From Bacteriovoracaceae bacterium (lineage in GTDB: Bacteria > Bdellovibrionota > Bacteriovoracia > Bacteriovoracales > Bacteriovoracaceae): a DNA stretch of 37,382 nucleotides. The position numbers were made by a program, and so were the translations under genes. The notes beneath the pieces are model-generated. The model had not been told where the DNA came from and did not search any database. It was given only the letters and a program-made list of their open reading frames with translations. This document shows, piece by piece, positions 16,877-24,514 of the stretch; within the stretch, counting starts at the first letter, position 1; the number at the start of each line of letters is the position of its first letter. The stretch is from contig JABIHA010000093.1 of assembly GCA_018649885.1 (NCBI GenBank), forward strand, positions 1 to 37,382. Direction: 5' to 3'.

Positions 16877-17314
16877 ATGAGCATAGAGTACAAAGAAGGT
16901 TTTGAAGATTCTTATTTTGAGAGCATTTTAGACTTGTACACCGAGCTTGGCTGGACAAATTATACATCTGAACCTCATGATTTAAAAAAGGCGTTGGAAA
17001 ACTCCACTTATATTGTTCTGGCCTTTTCTTCTGACAAACTTGTAGGTCTTGCCAGAAGTATCTCTGATGAGATCTCAATTCATTATCTACAAGACATTCT
17101 TGTTTCTCCAAAATTTCAAAAAAAAGGAATTGGAAGAGGCTTAATGGACTTGGTTTTGGCCAGGTTTTCTAATGTCAGAACTCATATGATTTTAACTGAT
17201 AATGAACTGAGGCAAAGAAAGTTTTATGAGTCTCTTGGCTATAAGAACCTATCAGACCTAAAAAAAATCCCATTAAATTCATACGTCAAAATGAATGGAG
17301 TTGAACTTAGCTAG
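16877..17314 (+). CDS. GNAT family N-acetyltransferase
   Basis: A 145-residue GNAT protein. The acetyl-CoA binding motif A is clear: LQDILVSPKFQKKGIGRGLM (about residues 73-92), followed by DNELRQRKFYESLGYKNLSD, the usual C-terminal half. The N-terminal part (YKEGFEDSYFESILDLYTEL) fits compact GNATs that resemble aralkylamine/YncA-type enzymes. It differs clearly from its neighbour at 16382, so the pair is not a recent duplication. It starts 12 nt after that gene, with GGGGAAG upstream of the ATG. The acceptor is unknown. Confidence 0.85.
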   Translation: MSIEYKEGFEDSYFESILDLYTELGWTNYTSEPHDLKKALENSTYIVLAFSSDKLVGLARSISDEISIHYLQDILVSPKFQKKGIGRGLMDLVLARFSNVRTHMILTDNELRQRKFYESLGYKNLSDLKKIPLNSYVKMNGVELS

Positions 17315-17337
17315 GTCTTTGACTACTGCACTCAATT

Positions 17338-18057
17338 CTAAATCAATTTCCCTGCACACTTTGGATAGTGACCCATCTGAATATACCTCTTCGCTGGATA
17401 CTCTGGATCTCTTTTAATGGCAAGGCCAAGGCTTTGATACAATTGTTTATAGGTAATTTGGTCTCTACCAATAAGCTTCGAATTGAATTTAATCCCTTCA
17501 ACATAGTTTTTAAACCATGAAGGACTTGCATTCCAAAAATCAAGTTCATTTTTAAATGCTTTACTTTCATCTAGTAGAACTACGTGCTCATACTTATTAA
17601 TACACGACTTAACCATCTCTTTTCTGTGAGGAATGGCATCCTTTAAATCTTTTGAATTAGAAAAATGAGTAATTTCGTGGCTAATGGTTATAAGTAGATC
17701 AGTAATAGGGTAGGCCAGTGAGATTTCAAGTTCAGGTTTTGGGCCTTCTTTTGTGAGGTTCACAAAAAACTCACCTTCTTTTGTTTTATTCTTTGTCAGT
17801 TTAATTGTTAGACCGTGTGGGAACCACTGCTTTGATCCTTCAACAAAAAGATCATTGGAGTTTGCCCAAAGTCTTCCCTTTGTCTGTAAAGCGTCTTTAA
17901 TATTTTTCTTACACTTTTCTTCTGAGAGATTTTTGTAACAATTAATATACATATCAATAAACCACTTAGGGGTTTTTGCTGTGTTTGTTTTACTCGTTGC
18001 ACTTCTGCCTGAAGCTGCCATTAAAATGAGGGCCATAACTAAAACAACTTTTTTCAT
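17338..18057 (-). CDS. Secreted HExxH-containing putative metalloprotease
   Basis: The 239-residue product has a classic signal peptide (KKVVLVMALILMAASGRSA, cleavage near residue 20). HEITH at residues 127-131 is a zinc-binding HExxH motif in a predicted helix (DLLITISHEITHF). E164 in LLDESKAF, 33 residues after the second His, could be the third ligand, as in gluzincins. Four Cys (40, 49, 152 and one near the C-terminus) suggest disulfides. The overall family was not recognised. It is transcribed divergently from the riboswitch-controlled receptor, with about 300 nt between them. An extracytoplasmic zinc peptidase is the best reading, at moderate certainty. Confidence 0.65.
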   Translation of the reverse strand: MKKVVLVMALILMAASGRSATSKTNTAKTPKWFIDMYINCYKNLSEEKCKKNIKDALQTKGRLWANSNDLFVEGSKQWFPHGLTIKLTKNKTKEGEFFVNLTKEGPKPELEISLAYPITDLLITISHEITHFSNSKDLKDAIPHRKEMVKSCINKYEHVVLLDESKAFKNELDFWNASPSWFKNYVEGIKFNSKLIGRDQITYKQLYQSLGLAIKRDPEYPAKRYIQMGHYPKCAGKLI

Positions 18058-18201
18058 GACTTAACCTTCCTGTGAGCGAAACCACTGTCGCCCTCAAATT
18101 TTACAAGATAGCGCAATTTGCCATAAGCCTCTTTGTAAACTCTATAGAGGGGTGTCAATATATTAGGCTCCTAAAATCAAAGGGTTATAGGGCATATACG
18201 T

Positions 18202-18337
18202 GATGTCATTGACTTATCTCTGCCCATTTTATAACACTGAATTGTCGCTTAAAAATGTTAAGGGGGAATCCAGTGGAATTCTGGAACTGTCCCGCAACGG
18301 TAAGTAACTTAGTTACAAGTCCGAGCACCCTGACATT
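18202..18337 (+). promoter_or_regulatory. Cobalamin (adenosylcobalamin-type) riboswitch
   Basis: The core reads GGGGAATCCAGTGGAATTC, then CTGTCCCGCAACGGTAA, then a GTAAC/GTTAC hairpin (18304-18316). It is followed by the B12 box AGTCCGAGCACCCTGAC (18318-18334). These are the conserved blocks of the cobalamin riboswitch in order. A closing P1 helix can be drawn between ATGTCA (18203-18208) and TGACAT (18331-18336). The element ends about 12 nt before the ribosome site GAGGA at 18349-18353, which favours control of translation initiation. B12 is expected to switch the downstream receptor off. Confidence 0.88.
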
Positions 18338-18361
18338 GTAGATTTCTCGAGGAAGATGTTA

Positions 18362-20251
18362 ATGGACGCGTTCAAGCTTATAATTTTCTTTATTTTACCT
18401 TTCAGCCTTATAGCGGGGGATTTAAATCAAACCTATCATATTGATCCCACGAAGAAGTCATTAGGTGAGGTTAAAACTGTGGGCGAAAATGCTTGGAGTG
18501 AAGAACTTGAAAGCGGTGAGAGCTCAAGTTTAAAAAATAAGCTAAAAGAAATTCCAGCACTAAATTTAAAATCTAAAAGCACTGGTAATCACTACCGTAT
18601 GGAAGAATTTTCGATCCAAGGTAAAAATAGTGATACCACCTCACTTAAGTGGGCGGCCCAAAATTTTAGATCGGGATTATCTGGTAGGTCTCAAATGGAG
18701 ATGATTCCCCTAGGGGACTTTAAGTCTGTTGAGCTCTCTTCAGTCGGTGATAGTAGCTCTCCAGGTGGCGAAATAAGGCCTGGTGAGCGCATAAGAAGGC
18801 CTTTCTCTGAAGTTTCTGCCGATGGCCTTGGCCATTATGGGATACGTGCAGGCACTGGAACTGCGGCTGATATTGGTCTTACTATTAATTTAGAGAGAAA
18901 TTTGGCCAAGCAAAAAATTTACGATCATAGGAAAGGTCAAAGAGTTGATCTTGACAATGATAGGGAAGACTTCATTTCATTAAATGGGGTGTGGGAGATT
19001 GAGAAGAATTTAAATTTTGGTTTATTTCATTCAAGGACTAAAAAGGGCATTAGTGGTGATTTTACCCAAAATTTTCAAAATATCGAAGAAGACAAAAACC
19101 TTTCACTGATTTACTTTAATTCTCAAAGAAAAATGGGAGGACTTACCCATGACGTAGTGGTGAGTGGAAAGTTATTTCGTTCTAAAATTTCTGATCCCTT
19201 TAAGGAATCCCAAAACTTTGGCTCTGAGTTTTCACAAAAAGAGCAAAATATTGCTGGCTCCTATGAGTTTGGTTTAAAGAGGTCTTGGGGCGAGATGAGG
19301 CCATCATTTCAATTTGATGGTGGAGAATTCGAAGTTGCAGGAGATGCACGCGCTGCCTCTGTCTATAAAAGAAAGTCTCTTAAGCTAAGACCTCACTACA
19401 AATTCCGTTTTTTTGAAACAAAGCTGTCTTCCAATTTAATCTATGATAACTACCTGCCGAGTTCTAGTCCTGGGGAAAGACACAGAAGTAGAGACTATTC
19501 GGCCATCATTTACGCTTCTCCTAACGTAAAAAAATGGAATATAAGCTTCCCGGTAACTTTGTCTTATGCCGATAGATCACCAACATTGGTTCAAAAATTT
19601 GGGAATAACTCACTTTACCAAGGTAATCCTAATCTTATCAGTGAAAGATACCCCACACTAGAAGCAGGTTTTGAATACAAGAATTCAGGCCAATTCATTT
19701 CACTCATATACTTTCATTCAAGGCCCAAAAATTTAATTAGCTATGAGCAAACATCATTTAATTCTTTTAGGGCGAAAAATATTGGAAAAGTTTGGATTAA
19801 TGGTGGAAGAGTAGAATCAATTTTAAAGGTGAGTGAGTATGGTCTTGCTGCAAAGACCGGCGCGACCTATCAGCAAGTTTTAAACAACACTGATGGCAGC
19901 AATTTAGGAAATAACATTCCCTTTAGACCAAAATATCAAATTTCATCGAAGCTTAGTAAATCGTGGGGTGATATCTTATCAGTCTTTTATAGGTTGGAAT
20001 ATACAGGTCGTTACTTTTCAGATGACTCTAATATTATTGAATATCCAAGCTACCTTGGAAACGACATTGGCTTTGAGTGGAAACCAAACCGCTTATTCAT
20101 CAATGGGGGGATCAATAATGTATTGGATAAACATCGAGGCAAAGTTAGCACAGAGGCGTTACTGGGGTCACAGGAACGCGCCATTAAATCCCCACTAGGT
20201 GAATATAAGAAAGGTCGAAATATTTATATCGGAGCAGGTTATGTATTTTAA
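18362..20251 (+). CDS. TonB-dependent outer-membrane receptor, probable cobalamin transporter
   Basis: The 629-residue product has a signal peptide (FKLIIFFILPFSLIAG) and a short plug-like region: LKEIPALNLKS, EEFSIQGKN and MEMIPLGDFKSVELSSVG, which parallel the IRG and iERIEV blocks of TonB receptors. A long series of amphipathic beta strands ends in YIGAGYVF with a terminal Phe, as needed for outer-membrane insertion. The cobalamin riboswitch upstream points to corrinoid uptake, the role of BtuB, though sequence similarity to BtuB itself is not obvious and no clear TonB box was found. The start is ATG 18362, 8 nt after GAGGA; the ATG at 18356 would be too close. The lipoprotein gene overlaps its end by 11 nt. 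Confidence 0.8.
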   Translation: MDAFKLIIFFILPFSLIAGDLNQTYHIDPTKKSLGEVKTVGENAWSEELESGESSSLKNKLKEIPALNLKSKSTGNHYRMEEFSIQGKNSDTTSLKWAAQNFRSGLSGRSQMEMIPLGDFKSVELSSVGDSSSPGGEIRPGERIRRPFSEVSADGLGHYGIRAGTGTAADIGLTINLERNLAKQKIYDHRKGQRVDLDNDREDFISLNGVWEIEKNLNFGLFHSRTKKGISGDFTQNFQNIEEDKNLSLIYFNSQRKMGGLTHDVVVSGKLFRSKISDPFKESQNFGSEFSQKEQNIAGSYEFGLKRSWGEMRPSFQFDGGEFEVAGDARAASVYKRKSLKLRPHYKFRFFETKLSSNLIYDNYLPSSSPGERHRSRDYSAIIYASPNVKKWNISFPVTLSYADRSPTLVQKFGNNSLYQGNPNLISERYPTLEAGFEYKNSGQFISLIYFHSRPKNLISYEQTSFNSFRAKNIGKVWINGGRVESILKVSEYGLAAKTGATYQQVLNNTDGSNLGNNIPFRPKYQISSKLSKSWGDILSVFYRLEYTGRYFSDDSNIIEYPSYLGNDIGFEWKPNRLFINGGINNVLDKHRGKVSTEALLGSQERAIKSPLGEYKKGRNIYIGAGYVF

Positions 20252-21356
20252 GTATTGTCTTTTATTAGTAGTTTCAGTTCTTCTTTTTTCATGTGGAAAA
20301 CCACAGAAATCTGATGGGAAGTCTGGTTTAAATAATGTTGATATCTCAAAAATAAAAGATGCTGAAAAAGATGCAGAGCTAGTTTTTCTTTCAACGGATT
20401 ACAAAACTATTACCCATATCCATTTCCTGCTCGCTCAGAAAAGCTATAGTATTGAAGGTGGAGATTTTTATCTGACATCTGTGGGCGACAAAGTCTATCT
20501 TGCTTCAGGTGATGATCGAGGGGAACTCTATACCTTTTCAAATTCGGGTGTATCACTTTTAACAGAGCAATTAGATATCTATAAAAAAACTCAAAAGATT
20601 TTGGAAGTAGATGGTGAAATTTATAGAGTCAATAGAGACAGCTGTACCTTCTCACCTATGAGTGGCCAAAAGGAAATAAATCTATCAACGTATTCTGACA
20701 CAGCTGAGTATTGCAGGCCCGGAAAAATCTATGGTAGCGAAAATGGAGCTGAGGAAAATAAATTATTTGAACTCATTTCTTTTGAAAGTGAAAAACTTGC
20801 CATAACTTTTGATAAAATAATTAAGCTTTCTGGAGAAAACCTTGAACCTGCCCATTTTTCAAATCTTAGCTTTGGTAACCCATATGCCTATGGTGTGACC
20901 CAGTACTTTGATTACCTATTTGTGGCCCAGTCCGGCCCATACCTTGCAAATTGGAATTCAGGGATAGATATTTTTAACAGCATTGGAGAGCTCTCTCTCT
21001 CTTATGATATGGAGTCTCTGGGGCTCAAAGGTCAACGGATATTGGCCCTTGAAATGACTCCACTAAGGGAGTTAATCCTTTTAACTTCAGAGGGCTTTAG
21101 TACTTCACATATTTACCGAATTCTTCCTTTTGATCTGGCCGTAGGGACTGCTAAACTTGAAAAACTTTATTCTCATGCTGGATATATTGGGGCCATTACC
21201 TACTCAAGTAGCTCTGATATGCTCTATATCTCTTCTCCTGATGGGATCATTTTGTATTCCATGGATAAAAGAGAAGTTACAGGTGAGATTCATTCTCTTA
21301 AGTATGGTGAGAGTACTATAGAGCTAAAAAATGTCAGCAAAGCTTTGCTTCTCTAG
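20241..21356 (+). CDS. Lipoprotein with beta-propeller-like repeats, partner of the B12 receptor
   Basis: From ATG 20241 the product (371 residues) has a lipoprotein signal, KYCLLLVVSVLLFSC, with the Cys near residue 18. An earlier in-frame start at 20199 would bury this signal and is rejected. The mature part has repeating strand pairs separated by about 40-50 residues, such as GDKVYLASGDDRGELYTFS, YLFVAQSGPYLANWN, ELILLTSEG and DMLYISSPDGIILYSMD. This is the look of a bladed beta-propeller. The gene overlaps the receptor by 11 nt and lies under the same riboswitch. In Bacteroides, BtuG is a surface propeller lipoprotein that captures B12 for BtuB; a similar role is inferred here. No BtuG similarity was tested. 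Confidence 0.65.
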   Translation: MYFKYCLLLVVSVLLFSCGKPQKSDGKSGLNNVDISKIKDAEKDAELVFLSTDYKTITHIHFLLAQKSYSIEGGDFYLTSVGDKVYLASGDDRGELYTFSNSGVSLLTEQLDIYKKTQKILEVDGEIYRVNRDSCTFSPMSGQKEINLSTYSDTAEYCRPGKIYGSENGAEENKLFELISFESEKLAITFDKIIKLSGENLEPAHFSNLSFGNPYAYGVTQYFDYLFVAQSGPYLANWNSGIDIFNSIGELSLSYDMESLGLKGQRILALEMTPLRELILLTSEGFSTSHIYRILPFDLAVGTAKLEKLYSHAGYIGAITYSSSSDMLYISSPDGIILYSMDKREVTGEIHSLKYGESTIELKNVSKALLL

Positions 21357-21372
21357 GGTGTTTCATCACATG

Positions 21373-21395
21373 TGATCCACTTAGGGATCAATTTT
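21373..21395 (+). terminator. Possible terminator after the receptor-lipoprotein operon
   Basis: TGATCC (21373-21378) and GGATCA (21385-21390) form a 6-bp stem with a 6-base loop, followed by ATTTT. It lies 17 nt after the lipoprotein stop. The overlapping 12-base palindrome ATCACATGTGAT (21365-21376) could instead be a protein-binding site. Both are weak on their own. Confidence 0.4.
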
Positions 21396-21480
21396 GCAGA
21401 TCTTTTGTGAAAAAACTTCAACAATTTAAATTCGCAGCTCCTTAGCGTGGTATATCTGTGGCTCTAGTTTGGAGGTTACT

Positions 21481-22140
21481 ATGGGTCGATTATCGGTCAC
21501 GCTTGTTGTGCTTTTTCTTTTCAATTTCTCTGCCTTTTCTCGTGATTCGCTTCAGGAATTGAAAAATTGTCAAAATTTATACTCTGAGTATCGCTCACTC
21601 GTTTATTCTGAGGATGATGAGATGGCGATGGTATTTTCTGGCATGGCCGCCGCCGGCGGAGCTATTATGGTTAATGGAGCCTTAGTCCCTGAATTTGTAC
21701 CAGCTAACTCTAGTCCACAGGAAATGGCAACTCTAGGTGTCGGACTAATGGTCATTGGAGGTTCTGCAATTGGAATTAAGGCCCTGATTAAGGCCAGAAG
21801 ATATGGAAGGATGAGAAGGCTTATAGGTGAAGTGGTTGCTGCAAAAAATGGAGATGCTGGTCCTTTTAAGTTGTCTGAAAAAACAGTGCTAAAATTAAAA
21901 CGAAAGGAAATGACCATAAGTTTGGGTAATTTACATGATCAAATATGGGCGCTAGGCAAAGATCTTTGCAATGGGAAGTTTTTATTTGATAAAGGGATGA
22001 GCAATATTGGAATTGAAAAACCATACAAATGTGATGATCTCTCTAGTGATAAAAATTATGATTGTCAGGGGAATGTACTTAGAATGTACACAAATTCAGT
22101 ACCCTCTTACAGGAAATTTATCAAGGCCTTGGCAAAATAG
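21481..22140 (+). CDS. Exported protein of unknown function with two hydrophobic segments
   Basis: The 219-residue product starts with a signal peptide (GRLSVTLVVLFLFNFSAFS). ATG 21481 is used because GGAGG lies 5 nt upstream; an upstream in-frame TTG is rejected. After a polar stretch with Cys (LKNCQNLYSEYRS) come two Gly/Ala-rich hydrophobic segments (about residues 45-60 and 80-98), then a basic region (KARRYGRMRRLIG). The tail has three more Cys (LCNG, YKCDDL, YDCQG). It may be a membrane-anchored periplasmic protein. The family was not recognised. It is separated from the B12 operon by a probable terminator. Confidence 0.65.
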   Translation: MGRLSVTLVVLFLFNFSAFSRDSLQELKNCQNLYSEYRSLVYSEDDEMAMVFSGMAAAGGAIMVNGALVPEFVPANSSPQEMATLGVGLMVIGGSAIGIKALIKARRYGRMRRLIGEVVAAKNGDAGPFKLSEKTVLKLKRKEMTISLGNLHDQIWALGKDLCNGKFLFDKGMSNIGIEKPYKCDDLSSDKNYDCQGNVLRMYTNSVPSYRKFIKALAK

Positions 22141-22152
22141 TTGTATTTGAAT

Positions 22153-23553
22153 TTATTCAAAATCTAATGTGAAAAAGCAAAGCTCTTTTTGATCACTGCT
22201 GGAGCTACTTTCTCCTGGAGCTCCCTCTTCACAATATCCAGTTGCTTTAACATAGCATTTTTTCTCAAATGGCCTAGTGCCATCATTGGTCACAGTACAT
22301 GTGTAGCGATTATTCTTAACATCGAGCTTTTCTTTTAAATCGTATTTTTGGCAAGTGGTAACCGAGCAGGCTCCACCTATAATATGGTGAGTACTTTTAC
22401 ACTTTGCATTTGATGTCGCCTTGTCATATTTATCTTTTGCCAGTTTTTCACTGCCATACTCAGTCTTTGTATTTGTATAGCCAAGGCTCGCGGCACTTGC
22501 AGAATCGGAGTAGGTGACACACTTAAATCGAACTTTTTTTCCATCGACAATAAAATTGTCTACAAGCTGTCCAGCTTTATCTGTTTCTGGTTTTCCACTT
22601 AAGTTCCCAAAAACCACCCTAGTTTCTTTGACTTCACTATTTTTTATATCCGTATTTTCGATAGTAGTATCTTTTATGGTCCCTCCGGACAAGATGGCCT
22701 CAGTGTTAAGAGTGAGTTTCCCGGCTTCCATAGTGATAACTTTATGGTCGCCATCCAAACTTCGACTTTTCAGCGACCCTTTGTCGATTTTAATTCTTTG
22801 TTTATTTCTATCTCCAGTATTAGTGAATACAGAGTTCGTAATTGTGGCATCGGTGGTAGTACCACCAGTAATGGTCGCATTTTCAATTTGAATATCTTTT
22901 AATGGCCCACATGGCCCGTTACCTTGAAGTGTTGCTCCTGGAAATAGTTCCTCACAAATTGTTCTTCCTGTCTCATCACTGCTAGAGCAATCAACGATTG
23001 CTCCATCTTCTGTTATGTCGAAGTAAATGCTAGGAACTTCAAGTTTTGGGTAATAATCTACTTTTCCAATTTTCTTGGTGACCATCAATCTTAAGGTTCC
23101 TGTGGCACTTTCACTATCTGCAGTTTTATCTATATTAGTAATATATAATTTTACGTCGTTTAGAGTTAGGCCTCCAATTTGGTCCCCCGCCTCATAGGTC
23201 TTGTTACCTAATTCTAATTTTCCTCCAAGTTGAGAAAAACTATACTCCAAGGGCCTATCTTCGCTAACCCAACTGGCTGCTCCCATATCAATACCAGGGC
23301 CATCGATGAGAGATTGCATAGATGCTTCGCAATTTTCGCTATTAGAGAGGAAGTTTGAGAGGTACATAGCAAATTGACGTGCTTCAAAACTGCCTTCATT
23401 TCTTTTACTAGTTGTTGTGAGGTTTTTATTTAAATGCATCATACTGTATGCCAAGACGCCCATCATCCCCATGGCTATCATTACTTCTATCATTGAAAAT
23501 CCCAATTGATTATTGAGGGACTTCTTAGAGAATTTCTTTGAACTAAAATTCAT
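22153..23553 (-). CDS. Large type IV prepilin-like protein with repeat-rich middle
   Basis: The 466-residue product has a prepilin leader: basic N-terminus, then G18|FSMIEVMIA with Glu at +5, followed by a hydrophobic helix. PilD-type peptidase would cut after G18. Most pilins have 120-200 residues; this is far larger. The middle (about residues 215-320) has short repeats of the type ATITGGTTTDATITNSVFTN and GGTIKDTTIENTDIKNSEV, which suggest a right-handed beta-helix resembling pentapeptide-repeat folds. The C-terminal 130 residues hold many Cys (about ten) and probably form disulfides. It may be a minor pilin or pseudopilin tip adhesin. The ribosome site AGAGGAAGA precedes the ATG. Confidence 0.75.
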   Translation of the reverse strand: MNFSSKKFSKKSLNNQLGFSMIEVMIAMGMMGVLAYSMMHLNKNLTTTSKRNEGSFEARQFAMYLSNFLSNSENCEASMQSLIDGPGIDMGAASWVSEDRPLEYSFSQLGGKLELGNKTYEAGDQIGGLTLNDVKLYITNIDKTADSESATGTLRLMVTKKIGKVDYYPKLEVPSIYFDITEDGAIVDCSSSDETGRTICEELFPGATLQGNGPCGPLKDIQIENATITGGTTTDATITNSVFTNTGDRNKQRIKIDKGSLKSRSLDGDHKVITMEAGKLTLNTEAILSGGTIKDTTIENTDIKNSEVKETRVVFGNLSGKPETDKAGQLVDNFIVDGKKVRFKCVTYSDSASAASLGYTNTKTEYGSEKLAKDKYDKATSNAKCKSTHHIIGGACSVTTCQKYDLKEKLDVKNNRYTCTVTNDGTRPFEKKCYVKATGYCEEGAPGESSSSSDQKELCFFTLDFE

Positions 23554-23717
23554 TAAATCTTCCTCTTCTACATTTTTGAAGATGAGACTATTATATTACA
23601 GTTACTCTGCGTTTACCTATTTTCGGCAAGTTGAGCTCAAACCTTGTGCCTTTTAATTTAGGCACATTTGTTTGAATTTTCTTGTCAAACTCTGGCCTAA
23701 AATCTAAAAAGGCAGAT

Positions 23718-24071
23718 ATGAAAACAATTCTTGTCATAGAAGCTCAAGCATTACTCCAACACACAATTACACTAGTGGCTGAGGAGCTCGACCTAAAAAC
23801 TTATACGATCAGCTCTGAGACTCTTGATACGCTATTTTTTCAAAATCTCATGCCCGATTTGATCATCCTCAATCCAAACTCCTATCCAGGTGGGACTCAG
23901 TCATTTTTAGACCTCTATCACGGCCTAGAGGCTCCTATGAAAGCACCAATGTGGATTATTGGAAGCGGTGATGAATACTCAGATAGCAGTGCATTTAGTA
24001 AGTGTTGGTCGCTACCTATAAGTCCCGAGAAAATAAAAAACGATCTTTGCCAGTTATTTCCTTCTAATTAG
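23718..24071 (+). CDS. Degenerate response-regulator receiver domain (pseudo-receiver)
   Basis: The 117-residue product has the length and strand pattern of a single CheY-like domain: KTILVIEAQALLQ, PDLIILNPNSYPGG, MWIIGSGD and SLPISPEKI. The phosphorylation residues are gone. The acidic pair after the first strand (usually DD) is EA, the acceptor Asp is Asn (in IILNPN), and the conserved Lys before Pro is Leu. It is thus unlikely to accept phosphate and may act as a binding module. ATG 23718 is chosen, with AAAGG 5 nt upstream; an in-frame TTG at 23682 has weaker support. The large palindrome begins 6 nt after its stop. Confidence 0.65.
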   Translation: MKTILVIEAQALLQHTITLVAEELDLKTYTISSETLDTLFFQNLMPDLIILNPNSYPGGTQSFLDLYHGLEAPMKAPMWIIGSGDEYSDSSAFSKCWSLPISPEKIKNDLCQLFPSN

Positions 24072-24076
24072 GTTAC

Positions 24077-24242
24077 ATACTCACGTGATTAAGGTTTTCA
24101 AGTAATCTTTGATCCAATTTGATGGCATCTTCGCATTCAAAATCCTTCAACTTGCCTAAGGCAAGCCTTCAGGAGCTTTGAAAGCGAAGATGCCATCAAA
24201 TTGAACCAAATATTTACTTGAAAACCTTAATCACGCGAGTAT
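24077..24242. repeat. 166-nt near-perfect palindrome
   Basis: The two halves of this segment are inverted copies centred near 24159. The outer 29 bases (24077-24105 with 24214-24242) match except for one position. A 20-base inner block (24115-24134 with 24184-24203) matches fully, and the centre is CTTGCC-TAA-GGCAAG (24151-24165). Between the blocks is a short mismatched stretch of 9-10 bases. It is too long for an ordinary terminator. It could be a mobile palindromic (MITE- or REP-like) element or a structured RNA. It fills most of the space between the pseudo-receiver gene and the miniprotein gene. Confidence 0.85.
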
Positions 24243-24245
24243 AAT
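24218..24245 (+). promoter_or_regulatory. Sigma-70-type promoter in the right arm of the palindrome
   Basis: TTGAAA (24218-24223), a 16-base spacer and a perfect TATAAT (24240-24245) form a strong vegetative promoter reading rightward. Initiation would fall at about 24252, the first base of the miniprotein ATG. The left arm holds the mirror-image TTGAAA, but its -10 (TATGTA on the minus strand) is weaker. Confidence 0.6.
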
Positions 24246-24251
24246 TTGTTT

Positions 24252-24350
24252 ATGAGAAATCGCGACGTCATGTTTTTTGCAGCAGCCTTTTTATTAGCCG
24301 CTATCGTCTTTGGCCTAACCCTTTACTTTCGAACAACAACCTTTTCTTAA
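24252..24350 (+). CDS. 32-residue single-pass membrane miniprotein, possibly leaderless
   Basis: The frame from ATG 24252 to TAA 24350 encodes 32 residues. A charged head (MRNRDV) is followed by a hydrophobic helix FFAAAFLLAAIVFGLTLYF and a short polar tail (RTTTFS). There is no ribosome site: the ATG lies only 7 nt after a perfect TATAAT, so the mRNA would be leaderless. Small size makes chance possible, but the charge pattern and clean membrane helix are typical of real membrane miniproteins. It may be linked to the membrane receiver protein 165 nt downstream. No function is assigned. Confidence 0.45.
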   Translation: MRNRDVMFFAAAFLLAAIVFGLTLYFRTTTFS

Positions 24351-24514
24351 ATTTAAATAAATTCTATTTAGTTAGAGGCCCGTTAATTGAAACATAGTTA
24401 TCAATATTTCTTAAACCCGCGTAGAGATTGTTATTTGTCATGTTATTGTTAGAAGTAGACGAGAGGGTTGGGTGCAGAGAAAGGGGAGTTCCCACATAAA
24501 AATAGGAGTGTGGA

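Noticed and set aside
20199..20240. Upstream start for the propeller-like lipoprotein
   Set aside because: It would put 14 polar residues before the lipoprotein signal; ATG 20241 places the signal correctly.
21365..21376. ATCACATGTGAT palindrome as a CRP site
   Set aside because: The half-sites are in the reversed, spacerless order compared with TGTGA-N6-TCACA.
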